From: Pseudomonadota bacterium
GTDB lineage: Bacteria > Bdellovibrionota_C > UBA2361 > OMII01
Length of the DNA: 64,000 nt
NCBI GenBank assembly: GCA_026390555.1
Contig: JAPLFS010000063.1
Location: 1 to 64,000, forward strand
Direction of reading: 5' to 3'
This document shows positions 56,125-64,000 of this stretch, piece after piece; positions within the stretch are counted from its first letter, which is position 1, and the number at the start of each line of letters is the position of its first letter. Below the pieces are notes generated by a model, which saw only the letters and a list, made by a program, of their open reading frames with translations, ran no database searches and had not been told where the DNA came from. The translations under genes were made by a program, and so were the position numbers.

Positions 56125-57537
56125 CTACTCATTATCCATCCCAAAGCTTTGCGCCTTGGCGATCAGGTTAGAACGCGAAACTCCGAGCTGACGCGCCGCC
56201 TCACTCTTGTTTCCCTTACTACGCTCAAGTGCTGCTATAATCATCTCGCGCTCAAGCGCCTCAAGCGCCTCCTTAAGACGACCATCGCGCTCTACGGCAG
56301 GCCCCTCACCTGCCTCTGAAACATTAAGGATAGAGGGCGAGAGGCAGCTACGGGTAATAATATCGTCGTTACCGCTCATAACGTGGGCGCGTTGCAGCTC
56401 GTTCTCAAGCTGCCTGATATTGCCGGGCCACGCATAACTTTCAAGGGCAAAAACGGCGTCCTTAGCGATAGCTTTACGAGCACGATTGCTCTTGTGGGCA
56501 AGCTTAGTTAGGAACGATTCAACTAAAAGTGGAATATCACCGCTGCGCTCCCTGAGTGCAGGAAGGATCAGGTTAACTACGTTCAGTCGATAGTAGAGAT
56601 CCTCTCGAAAGGTGCCCTTCCTGACCATCTCCTCTAGGTTTCTATTCGTGGCCGCTATGATGCGCACATTAACCTGCTTCATCTTTGTGCCACCAACCGG
56701 CATAAATGTACCGTCCTGAAGAACTCGCAGCAGCTTCACCTGCAAGGCCGGACTCATCTCGCCAAGCTCATCTAAAAAGAACGTTCCGCCATCCGCCACC
56801 TCAAAAAGCCCCTGCTTATCGCGCATCGCTCCGGTAAAGGCGCCCTTAACATGCCCGAACAGCTCGGACTCCAGTAGGTTTTCATTAAATGCCGCACAGT
56901 TCTGAACAACGAAGGCCTTAGCGCTACGTGAGCCGTTGACATGCAACGCCGTTGCTACCATCTCTTTTCCCGTTCCGGACTCTCCAGTTATAAGCACGGA
57001 GACATCGCTATCAACAACCTTTGCCATCACCTGATAGAGCTCCGCCATCGCTTTGCTCTTTCCGATTATATTACCAAAGGAGAAATTCTCTTGCAGACGG
57101 GCCTGTAGTTGGTTGTTTGCCTGCTTAGTATCGTGTAGCTCAGTGTAAAGCTTGCTGGTACGCACAGCAGCATGCACGCGCGCAATTAGCTCCTGCGCAT
57201 CGTACGGTTTGCAAACGTAGTCATCAGCACCCTGATCGAGTCCGTAGATAATATCCTTTAGGGCATCCTTACCGGTCAGAAGCACTATCGGGATATAGCG
57301 CAGCTCCGCATTCGATTTAAGGATCTTCGTAACCTCGTAACCATCCGGCCCAGGCATAACGACATCGAGCAGGATCAGATCCGGTCGCTCACTCTCGGCC
57401 TTGGCTAAGGTTTCTGCTCCGGAGGTGGCGATCACCACCTCATACCCACGCGCTGACAGTATCTGCTCCAGAAGAAATGCTCCCTCCGGCGTATCATCTA
57501 CAGCTAAGATCTTTATAGCGGGCCGGTCTGGTGACAT
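56125..57537 (-). CDS. Sigma54-dependent response regulator (NtrC-like)
   Basis: A 470-residue regulator with three domains: receiver (1-125) with phosphorylation site D58 in LILLDVVMPG and Lys in CKPYD; AAA+ domain (about 150-385) with GESGTGKEMVATAL, the sigma54-contact loop GAFTGA and the FFLDELGEM block; and a Fis-type HTH (GNKSEAARQLGVSRSNLI) at the end. It activates sigma54 promoters when phosphorylated. No kinase gene is adjacent; a degenerate receiver gene follows. Confidence 0.95.
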   Translation of the reverse strand: MSPDRPAIKILAVDDTPEGAFLLEQILSARGYEVVIATSGAETLAKAESERPDLILLDVVMPGPDGYEVTKILKSNAELRYIPIVLLTGKDALKDIIYGLDQGADDYVCKPYDAQELIARVHAAVRTSKLYTELHDTKQANNQLQARLQENFSFGNIIGKSKAMAELYQVMAKVVDSDVSVLITGESGTGKEMVATALHVNGSRSAKAFVVQNCAAFNENLLESELFGHVKGAFTGAMRDKQGLFEVADGGTFFLDELGEMSPALQVKLLRVLQDGTFMPVGGTKMKQVNVRIIAATNRNLEEMVRKGTFREDLYYRLNVVNLILPALRERSGDIPLLVESFLTKLAHKSNRARKAIAKDAVFALESYAWPGNIRQLENELQRAHVMSGNDDIITRSCLSPSILNVSEAGEGPAVERDGRLKEALEALEREMIIAALERSKGNKSEAARQLGVSRSNLIAKAQSFGMDNE

Positions 57538-57555
57538 TGCTGCTCTCAGCCCTAG

Positions 57556-58809
57556 TTAGCCTTTCATCATATCGAGGAACTCTTTGTTACTCTTGGTGTT
57601 CTCGATCTTGCTCATCAACCACTCCATCGCCTCAACGGTGTTAAGCGGGTTGAGCACCTTACGAAGGAGCCACACCTTTTGCATCACGTCGCTCTCTAGC
57701 AACAGCTCCTCTTTGCGAGTTCCCGATGCCTTCAGATCGAGTGCTGGATAGATACGACGCTCGTTTAACTTACGATCGAGCACGATCTCCATGTTACCAG
57801 TTCCTTTGAACTCCTCGAAGATAACCTCATCCATGCGGCTTCCGGTCTCAATTAACGCGGTACCGATGATAGTTAAACTACCACCCTCCTCAACGTTTCG
57901 AGCAGCACCGAAGAATCTCTTGGGCTTATGCAGCGCATTTGAATCCACACCTCCCGAGAGGATCTTTCCGCTCGGCGGAACTACCGTGTTGTAGGCACGC
58001 GCTAAGCGGGTGATCGAATCGAGTAGTATTACAACGTCGCGCTTGTGCTCGACCAAACGCTTGGCCTTCTCGATAACCATCTCTGCCACCTGTACGTGAC
58101 GCTGAGCTGGCTCATCAAAGGTTGAGCTAATCACCTCGCCCTTAACGGAGCGCGCCATATCGGTCACCTCCTCAGGACGTTCGTCGATCAGAAGCACTAT
58201 AAGCACCACCTCTTTGTGGTTCTCAGTAATCGCGTTTGCAATATTCTGTAGCAATACCGTCTTACCGGTACGTGGTGGCGCTACGATCAGCGCGCGCTGT
58301 CCCTTACCAACCGGACAGAAGAGATCCATGATACGGGTTGAAATGCCCCCCTTCTGGCTCTCAAGCTTTAAGCGCTCATTCGGATAGAGCGGAGTAAGGT
58401 TATCAAAGTGGGTCTTAGTTTTAAGAACATCTGGCGAGTCGTAATTTACCGAGGTTACCTTAAGTAGCGCGAAGTAACGTTCACCCTCCTTCTCACGTGG
58501 TGGACGGATCTGCCCCTCTATAATGTCTCCGGTCTTTAGCCCATAGCGGCGGAGCTGCGCTGGGGAGAGGTACACATCATCTGGACCTGGCAGATAGTTG
58601 TAATCGGGAGAGCGTAGGAATCCGAAGCCATCTGGAAGGCTCTCAAGAACGCCTCCGGCATAGATGCTGCCGTTTGACTCGGATTGTACTGTTAGTATAG
58701 CGAAGATCAGCTCCTGACGACGCATCGTATTAGCAGCTTCGATATTCATCTCGGCTGCGAGCTTCATCAGCTCCTCAGGCTTCAGTCGCTTTAGTTCATT
58801 AAGATTCAT
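57556..58809 (-). CDS. rho: Transcription termination factor Rho
   Basis: A 417-residue hexameric RNA helicase. The N-terminal region binds RNA ([20 protein letters not shown], then [20 protein letters not shown]) and the motor domain has [32 protein letters not shown] and [12 protein letters not shown]. Length and motifs are standard. The leader contains five copies of a 15-bp repeat. E. coli rho is autoregulated through its leader, so the repeats could be a regulatory Rho-binding region. Confidence 0.97.
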   Translation of the reverse strand: MNLNELKRLKPEELMKLAAEMNIEAANTMRRQELIFAILTVQSESNGSIYAGGVLESLPDGFGFLRSPDYNYLPGPDDVYLSPAQLRRYGLKTGDIIEGQIRPPREKEGERYFALLKVTSVNYDSPDVLKTKTHFDNLTPLYPNERLKLESQKGGISTRIMDLFCPVGKGQRALIVAPPRTGKTVLLQNIANAITENHKEVVLIVLLIDERPEEVTDMARSVKGEVISSTFDEPAQRHVQVAEMVIEKAKRLVEHKRDVVILLDSITRLARAYNTVVPPSGKILSGGVDSNALHKPKRFFGAARNVEEGGSLTIIGTALIETGSRMDEVIFEEFKGTGNMEIVLDRKLNERRIYPALDLKASGTRKEELLLESDVMQKVWLLRKVLNPLNTVEAMEWLMSKIENTKSNKEFLDMMKG

Positions 58810-58836
58810 GTTTTTTAATTCAACCAGGTAGGGTTA

Positions 58837-58911
58837 GACGATTATTAGGCGGACGATTATTACGCGGACGATTATTACGGGGACAATTATTACGCGGACA
58901 ATTGTTACGTG
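58837..58911 (-). repeat. Five 15-bp tandem repeats in the rho leader
   Basis: Five consecutive units of consensus GACGATTATTACGCG (plus strand) lie 28-102 nt before the rho start. On the transcript strand each unit reads CGCGTAATAATCGTC. The pyrimidine-rich TCGTCCGC recurs every 15 nt, which could give regularly spaced YC dinucleotides as preferred by the Rho primary site. The repetition is seen; the function is inferred. Confidence 0.85.
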
Positions 58912-59042
58912 TTACGACTTACAAGTTAGCTCTTAAGCCCTATCCATTAAGGTAATCTGGCAGAATCATGCTGAATGGAACTTATGAAGTACAGCGCCTC
59001 AACCTGAACGGTGCATGCGCTTGAACGATATGTACGCCAAAA

Positions 59043-59054
59043 CGGTATATACCG
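59043..59054. promoter_or_regulatory. 12-bp perfect palindrome CGGTATATACCG
   Basis: A perfect palindrome in the rho-tsaB gap. It could be a regulator site or part of the rho promoter region; no regulator is identified. Confidence 0.3.
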
Positions 59055-59082
59055 CGGCGCAAAGAAGGATGCCTCAAGACAT

Positions 59083-59112
59083 CTTCCACCCTTCTCATAA
59101 CTAGGGTTGAAG
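59083..59112 (-). terminator. Possible hairpin after tsaB
   Basis: CTTC-A-ACCCT pairs with AGGGT-G-GAAG on the transcript strand (two stem blocks with one mismatch, 10-nt loop), 6 bp past the tsaB stop. There is no T-run, so the call is weak. Confidence 0.3.
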
Positions 59113-59118
59113 GCTGTG

Positions 59119-59811
59119 TCAAGCCCCTAATCGACGTTCTTCGATCGTTTTGGCCGCAACCTCCCGAATATATATGGGCTCCAACGCAGCAATAGCACCT
59201 AGAGAAAAGGGCTCCTTGGGTAGCTCCAGCGCTAACAACCCACGCGCAGCGGCCCCCATTGGTCGAAGCGCTATTCCCGGCAGAACGAAGTCACGTAGCG
59301 GCGAATACCACGCATCACCACCCTGCTCTAATGTACTCCAGGGTGGCTCTAGGAGGCTACTGATAGGCACTATCTGGGGCTTCTCTACTGTGAGTAGCTC
59401 TCCGTTAACCCCACGCTTATATATGGCAGCGAAAACCTCGTCTCGTCTAGCATCTGAGAGCACCACGACCCGCTTACTTGTAGCATCGCCCTGCAGCGCT
59501 GCCGCCGCCATCCCATCAAACGACGGGGCTCCGACCAACCCAATACGCAGGGAGCTAGCGAGCCCCTTGGCGAAGCTTAGTCCGATCCGCAATCCGGTAA
59601 AGGAGCCAGGTCCGGTTCCTATCCTAATCTGATCTATATCGCTAAGTGCTATAGAGGCTGCTAAGCAAAGCTGTTGCACCAAACGGGGGAGTTGCTCGAA
59701 ATGATCGCCCTCACCTGATGACGAGAGCTCTGTAGCGATGGCATCTTTATCTTGCAACGCGAGGCTACAAAAAGATCCCGATGTATCGATAGCTAAAACG
59801 ACGCTAGTCAC
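59119..59811 (-). CDS. tsaB: tRNA N6-adenosine threonylcarbamoyltransferase subunit TsaB
   Basis: Partner of TsaD in t6A37 formation. The 230-residue protein has the ASKHA-type opening VVLAIDTSGSFCSLAL, the GTGPGSFTGLRIGLSFAKGLA block that is diagnostic for TsaB, and VVVLSDARRDEVFAAIYKR. Standard length. It lies at the downstream end of the rseP-dxr-cdsA-uppS run, 16 bp after rseP. Confidence 0.95.
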   Translation of the reverse strand: MTSVVLAIDTSGSFCSLALQDKDAIATELSSSGEGDHFEQLPRLVQQLCLAASIALSDIDQIRIGTGPGSFTGLRIGLSFAKGLASSLRIGLVGAPSFDGMAAAALQGDATSKRVVVLSDARRDEVFAAIYKRGVNGELLTVEKPQIVPISSLLEPPWSTLEQGGDAWYSPLRDFVLPGIALRPMGAAARGLLALELPKEPFSLGAIAALEPIYIREVAAKTIEERRLGA

Positions 59812-59827
59812 TCTATACCAATTTTAT

Positions 59828-61015
59828 CTATAAGATGTACCGCACCAGATCATTGCCAAATGCAAATATCATCAGGGTTAGAAGGAGCACCATTCCTATC
59901 TGAGTCACTGTCTCCTGAAAACGAATACTGAGCGGTTTGCCCTTCAGAAGCTCGATTGTAAATATAGTTAGATGTCCACCATCGAGCACCGGAATGGGGA
60001 GCAGGTTCATAACCCCAAGGCTCACGTTAAGAAAGATCATAATCCCTATAACCGCCAAGATCCCCTCATTAGCGCTGGCAGCTGTCTGTTTAATAATCTC
60101 TAGCGGCCCACCGAGGGTCTTGGTTGGCGAAAGAATTCCAGTTAGTAGCGCCTTAAGCACCCGCAGGGTCTGTAGCGATAGTCCTACTACCTGATCCTTG
60201 CCAGCAGTCATCGCACCGAAGAGCCCAACGGGCTCATAGGTAACGTTGTGCATCGCCGGAGAGATTCCAATCCGATAGGTCGTCTCAGCGGTTCGTCCCT
60301 CAAGCACATCGAGCTCGGCCATGCCTGCGGCTGGCTGTACCTGTATGGTCAAGGCATCGAACTCCGCAGCATTAGATTCCTTTGGTCGATTAATCTTGAA
60401 CTCAAGGGGCTTACCGCCCGAGCCACGCACGATCTCGACGAATTCCTTAAAGGTAGCTACCGTTAGTCCATTAACGGTTAGCACATTGTCGCCACTTTTA
60501 ATGCCGGCCTTCTCTGCAGGCATCCCGCTCTGAACCATCCCGACCGTTACGGGTCCGTCCTGAACATGAGGTAGTCCAACTACATAATACACGCCCGCAG
60601 CAAGTAGCCAGGCGAAGAGAAAGTTAAATACTGGCCCAGCCAAAACAATAGCGCAGCGTGCTAGGTAGGACTTCTTAAGAAACCACTTCGATTCGTCCTG
60701 CAACAACCGCTCCTGCTCCGGCGAGAGCGTAGACTGCGTTCCCTCTATAGGAGAGGCTCCACCGGCCTGCTCGCCAGGAGCTCTGCCGTGATGCACCAAC
60801 CCCGGGTCATCTCCAGCCATGCGCACAAAACCACCCAACGGAATAGCGCGTAGCGAGTAGGTAGTTTCGCCAATTGTACAAGCAAATAATTTCGGACCAA
60901 ATCCGACCGAGAACTCAAGCACCCCCACACCACACCACTTTGCGACGATGAAGTGCCCAAATTCATGGACCGTAACCAAAATACCGAGGATAATAATCGC
61001 TAATACGATTCCCAT
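59828..61015 (-). CDS. rseP: RIP metalloprotease RseP (site-2 protease)
   Basis: A membrane metalloprotease of 395 residues. The zinc motif HEFGH lies in the first helix (TVHEFGHFIVAKWCG). A PDZ domain (VGMVQSGMPAEKAGIKSGDNVLTVNG) follows the second helix, and the C-terminal helix contains MNLLPIPVLDGGHL, the conserved third motif. It releases sigmaE-type factors by cleaving an anti-sigma membrane helix. A 40-residue charged insert precedes the second helix. Confidence 0.96.
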   Translation of the reverse strand: MGIVLAIIILGILVTVHEFGHFIVAKWCGVGVLEFSVGFGPKLFACTIGETTYSLRAIPLGGFVRMAGDDPGLVHHGRAPGEQAGGASPIEGTQSTLSPEQERLLQDESKWFLKKSYLARCAIVLAGPVFNFLFAWLLAAGVYYVVGLPHVQDGPVTVGMVQSGMPAEKAGIKSGDNVLTVNGLTVATFKEFVEIVRGSGGKPLEFKINRPKESNAAEFDALTIQVQPAAGMAELDVLEGRTAETTYRIGISPAMHNVTYEPVGLFGAMTAGKDQVVGLSLQTLRVLKALLTGILSPTKTLGGPLEIIKQTAASANEGILAVIGIMIFLNVSLGVMNLLPIPVLDGGHLTIFTIELLKGKPLSIRFQETVTQIGMVLLLTLMIFAFGNDLVRYIL

Positions 61016-61039
61016 AATAAGACCTACAATTAAATATCG

Positions 61040-62212
61040 CTAACTCGCCTGCTGCTGCGCCCACTCACTGACCGTTGCGCAGAGCTCCATAAGCTCCCCT
61101 AGAGACTCATACCCCATATCCCCAAAGCGCTCTAAGGCCCGCTCTATGATAATATGAATCGAGGTAAAGGGTATACGATGACTCAGGAAGAGGTGAACCG
61201 CAACCTCATTAGCAGCGTTAAGAACGGCGCAGGCACCGGCTGCTCCCTCAAGGCAGGCGCGCGCGCGTTTAATACTTGGGAAACGCTCGTCATCTACCGG
61301 TAGGAAGGTCAGCTCCCTAATCTTTGTAAGATCCAATGGACGCATTATGCCAGGGAGACGATCTTCTGGGTACCGCAGCGCATAGGCTATGGGCCCCTTC
61401 ATATCGGGGAGTGATAGCTGTGCTAGAATCGTTTCATCTCTGAGCCGTATCATAGAGTGCACGATACTTTGTGGATGAATCAGGACCTCGATTGCAGCGC
61501 TTGAAATATCAAAGAGCCAGCGCGCCTCTATCACCTCCAGCGCCTTGTTCATCATAGTAGCCGAGTCAATCGTTACCTTGGCCCCCATACTCCACTGCGG
61601 ATGCTTAAGGGCCTGCTCTGGAGTTATCCCTGCAAACTGATCGAGCGGCGTATGGAGAAACGGTCCACCGGAGGCGGTTAGGATTAAGCATGAGAGCTCC
61701 GAGCGCCGCGCCCCCTGTAGCACCTGAAAGATAGCGGAGTGCTCGCTATCAACGGGGATAATCCTAGCACCACTCTGGCGCGCCTTTTCAAGCACCAGGG
61801 CCCCTGCAACAACCAGGCTCTCCTTATTAGCAAGCGCTACGTCTTTGCCAGCCTCTAGCGCTGCCAGCACGCCAGACAATCCGGCCATTCCAACAACAGC
61901 GGCCAACACGACCTCGGCCTTACAGGACTTAATCGCCGAGAGGATCTGATCCTCTCCGCAGATAAGTTGCGTGTCCTGCCAGTGGGATGCCCCATCCGAT
62001 ACCCCCAACTCGCGGCAGAGCTCTGTAAAAGCGGCACGATTAGCGAGCCCCGCTATGGCCGGGCGTAAAGTTCGGATCTGTTGTGCTAATTCAAGGTGCT
62101 GTTGCCCTGCAACGAGTAGCTCAATTGAGAAGAATTCTGAATGATTCCGCACTACCTCCAGCGCAGATCTTCCGATCGAACCGGTTGAACCGAGGATCGC
62201 GATCCGTTTCAT
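61040..62212 (-). CDS. dxr: 1-deoxy-D-xylulose 5-phosphate reductoisomerase
   Basis: Second step of the non-mevalonate isoprenoid pathway. The 390-residue protein has the NADPH motif ILGSTGSIGRSALEV, the metal-binding PVDSEHSAIFQ, and TASGGPFLHTPLDQFAG, HPQWSMGAKVTIDSATMMNKALEVIEA spread over the active site. Its product ultimately feeds UppS, whose gene is in the same cluster. Confidence 0.97.
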   Translation of the reverse strand: MKRIAILGSTGSIGRSALEVVRNHSEFFSIELLVAGQQHLELAQQIRTLRPAIAGLANRAAFTELCRELGVSDGASHWQDTQLICGEDQILSAIKSCKAEVVLAAVVGMAGLSGVLAALEAGKDVALANKESLVVAGALVLEKARQSGARIIPVDSEHSAIFQVLQGARRSELSCLILTASGGPFLHTPLDQFAGITPEQALKHPQWSMGAKVTIDSATMMNKALEVIEARWLFDISSAAIEVLIHPQSIVHSMIRLRDETILAQLSLPDMKGPIAYALRYPEDRLPGIMRPLDLTKIRELTFLPVDDERFPSIKRARACLEGAAGACAVLNAANEVAVHLFLSHRIPFTSIHIIIERALERFGDMGYESLGELMELCATVSEWAQQQAS

Positions 62213-62217
62213 GGCTA

Positions 62218-63123
62218 CTAAAGCCCCCCAAGTAGCGCCAGCGCTACCAAAACTACCGGAGCGGCCCCGATCATGCCGTCAAATCGATCGAGAATTCCGC
62301 CGTGCCCAGGAAAGAAGGCCCCCGTATCCTTAACACCACGCAAGCGCTTTAGGTACGATTTAGAGAGATCGGCGGCCTGCGCCGCGAGAGTTGCTAAGAG
62401 CGAGATAAAAACAAGCTTTCCAGTCGATACTCCATCTCCCAACAGGAACCTCCATAAGACTACGCCGGCTAGTGCTCCAACAACGAGACCGGTCAGCATA
62501 CCCTCCACTGTTTTCTTGGGCGAGAGCGCAGGCGCCATCGTATGGCGTCCAAAGGCGCGCCCAGCGAAGTAAGCGCTCGTATCGTTGAGCGCAACTACCC
62601 CCGCGAGCCACCATACAAGCTGCACCCCATTAGGTAACGCGCTTAGTACTATAAGTTGTGGTGCGCAGACGCCTAGTAACAAAAACGCCACTCCGTACCG
62701 TTCAGCAAAACGGGATGCGTTATCGAGCTGCGTTCGTCCCTCAAACACCTGCACTATCACCAGACCCACCCCAGCAACTAGAAGCGAGAGATAGAGCAGA
62801 GTCCAATCGATTGCGTAGCCAAAAACGCTCGTTGCTGCAACGCTTGCCGCAGCAAGACCGGGCAACACAAGCACTGTGTAAACAATAATAGCGTGCAAGG
62901 GTCGATATGCCAGGGTGTCGTTATTACGTGCGAAGAGCCGTACCACCTCAAATATACTTACCACCACCACCGTCATGGCCCACGCCACACACAGCAGCCG
63001 GCCATAGGGCAGATAGATCGCCAGTAGCGAAAGTGCTAGCGCAACTGAAAGCACGATTAGCGCCGTCAGTAGACGATCTTTTAGCCCACCACTATGCTCA
63101 AACGAGAAGAGATTAAGGTTCAT
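62218..63123 (-). CDS. cdsA: Phosphatidate cytidylyltransferase
   Basis: Makes CDP-diacylglycerol from phosphatidate and CTP. I start the gene at the ATG at 63123 (MNLNLFSF), 1 bp after the uppS stop, with AAAGGGG upstream; an in-frame start at 63186 would overlap uppS. About eight membrane helices are followed by the signature KDTGAFFPGHGGILDRFDG. Classic uppS-cdsA-dxr-rseP order. Confidence 0.96.
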   Translation of the reverse strand: MNLNLFSFEHSGGLKDRLLTALIVLSVALALSLLAIYLPYGRLLCVAWAMTVVVVSIFEVVRLFARNNDTLAYRPLHAIIVYTVLVLPGLAAASVAATSVFGYAIDWTLLYLSLLVAGVGLVIVQVFEGRTQLDNASRFAERYGVAFLLLGVCAPQLIVLSALPNGVQLVWWLAGVVALNDTSAYFAGRAFGRHTMAPALSPKKTVEGMLTGLVVGALAGVVLWRFLLGDGVSTGKLVFISLLATLAAQAADLSKSYLKRLRGVKDTGAFFPGHGGILDRFDGMIGAAPVVLVALALLGGL

Positions 63124-63124
63124 A

Positions 63125-63952
63125 CTACGCCCCTTTAATCTGCTCCTGCGTGAGCCCGAATCTACGATTACGTCCTGCGAAGACATTCAGACACCTATGA
63201 AATTCATCACGCGAAAAATCCGGCCATAACACTGGCGAAACTACTATCTCAGAGTATGCCAACTGCCACAGCAAAAAGTTAGAGATTCTAGTCTCATCGC
63301 TGGTCCTAATCAGAAGGTCAGGATCCGGAACATCCGGCAGGTAGAGCGCCTTTGAGAAAGACTCCTCGGTGATATCCTCCGGATTAATCTCGCCCGCTTT
63401 TATCCCCCGCCCGATCTTCTTAACAGCCTGCACCAACTCATCTCGACCACCGTACGATACCGCCAGTATTAGCTCCATTCCAGTAAGATCTTTGGTCCGC
63501 TGCTCGTTGCGCTCAAGAATCTCGCGCACCGCTTGCGGCAAGCGTGCTAGGTCCCCCATAGCACGCAGACGAATATCATGTTTAAGCAGCAGCTCAAGCT
63601 CGCCCTCAAGGTACTGAACGAAGAGACCCATCAACCCACCGACCTCCTCCTGAGGACGCCGCCAGTTCTCGGTCGAAAATGCAAATAGTGTCAGATAACG
63701 CACCCCTAGGCGGCGGCACTCCTCTACAACGGCACGGACACTCTTGGCGCCGTTACGGTGCCCTTCGATACGGGGAAGAAACCGGCGCTTCGCCCAGCGC
63801 CCGTTACCATCCATGATGATAGCTATGTGACGTGGAACGACCTTCAGAGCCAGAATAGGACTAGACTCAACCGGCTCACCCTTTTCTGAATTACCCAGCA
63901 CTGATTTATCTGCTGCAGTGGCAAAGCTCGCATCGTTTACGTTACTGCTCAT
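63125..63952 (-). CDS. uppS: Undecaprenyl diphosphate synthase
   Basis: Makes the C55 lipid carrier used for peptidoglycan and LPS. The 275 residues include HIAIIMDGNGRWAKRRFLPRI split over the FPP site (with the catalytic Asp), GHRNGAKSVR, LTLFAFSTENWRRP, and RTSDETRISNFLLWQLAYSE near the end. An extra 35-residue N-terminal extension precedes the core. frr precedes it. Confidence 0.96.
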   Translation of the reverse strand: MSSNVNDASFATAADKSVLGNSEKGEPVESSPILALKVVPRHIAIIMDGNGRWAKRRFLPRIEGHRNGAKSVRAVVEECRRLGVRYLTLFAFSTENWRRPQEEVGGLMGLFVQYLEGELELLLKHDIRLRAMGDLARLPQAVREILERNEQRTKDLTGMELILAVSYGGRDELVQAVKKIGRGIKAGEINPEDITEESFSKALYLPDVPDPDLLIRTSDETRISNFLLWQLAYSEIVVSPVLWPDFSRDEFHRCLNVFAGRNRRFGLTQEQIKGA

Positions 63953-63969
63953 AAGATATCTGACGAGGG

Positions 63970-64000
63970 CTAGACCTCTATCAACTCCTTCTCTTTGCTT
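63970..64000 (-). CDS. frr: Ribosome recycling factor, last codons (partial)
   Basis: Only the final nine codons fall in the window. They read SKEKELIEV then TAG at 63970-63972, which matches the very conserved C-terminus of ribosome recycling factor, and the position before uppS is the usual one. The rest lies beyond the right edge. The short match alone would be weak; synteny makes it credible. Confidence 0.75.
   Translation of the reverse strand, partial: SKEKELIEV

Larger units (their letters stand above)
58810..59118. other. rho-tsaB intergenic region
   Basis: A 309-bp non-coding stretch. Besides the 15-bp repeats near rho, a 12-bp palindrome at 59043 and a hairpin near tsaB, I see no gene, and no clear -10/-35 pair for rho. 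Confidence 0.6.

Noticed and set aside
63124-63186. Longer start of cdsA at 63186
   Set aside because: Overlaps uppS by 62 bp; the ATG at 63123 has AAAGGGG upstream and matches the normal protein start.

Overview
The window comes from the chromosome of a Gram-negative, probably free-living bacterium. It carries LPS heptosyltransferases, a heptose-7-phosphate kinase, a Kdo-kinase-like protein, lipoprotein signal peptides, a sigma54 response regulator, Rho, and the conserved frr-uppS-cdsA-dxr-rseP order. Gene content resembles the loosely deltaproteobacterial lineages. No species or phylum can be fixed from the sequence alone.

Layout. 1-5381: an enormous Thr-Pro repeat protein that enters from the left edge, is interrupted by a frameshift near 2361 and ends in a cysteine-containing domain. 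5.6-12.4 kb: a small hypothetical protein, two sugar-nucleotide epimerases, a GNAT whose 3' end overlaps a tRNA-Arg(TCG), a three-domain PlsC/ACP/acyl-ACP ligase, and a protein with a possible Janus/PHPT1-like domain. 12.7-22.4 kb: an SF2 helicase, folA-thyA-DUF255, a degenerate PP2C-like protein, a large lipoprotein, a DUF5658 membrane protein and an Rrf2 regulator. 22.4-30.3 kb, minus strand: LPS core genes embedded between gmk-yicC and rlmN-ndk, then coaD. 30.4-33.3 kb: small genes, ribosomal protein bTHX, DUF971, infA, accA.

33.6-38.8 kb: three tandem paralogues made mostly of 10-14 copies of a 36-residue repeat with a shared N-terminal domain, placed between miaA and accA. I recognise no family. 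They are the best candidate for an undescribed system. Two of the three share a +1 frameshift at the same codon of the last repeat.

38.9-45.5 kb: miaA-mutL-trypsin-like protease-relA/spoT-rpoZ. 45.8-46.4 kb: an orphan AT-richer gene. 46.4-54.3 kb: the pyrimidine operon (a membrane protein, then pyrR-pyrB-pyrC-carA-carB). 54.3-58.8 kb: small membrane proteins, including a 56-codon gene with a perfect Shine-Dalgarno, a degenerate receiver, an NtrC-like regulator and rho. The rho leader contains five copies of a 15-bp tandem repeat. 59.1-64.0 kb: tsaB-rseP-dxr-cdsA-uppS and the last codons of frr.

Most of the window is housekeeping DNA transcribed on the minus strand. The accessory or unusual parts are the TP-repeat gene, the 36-residue-repeat cluster, the orphan at 45.8 kb and a few structured leaders.
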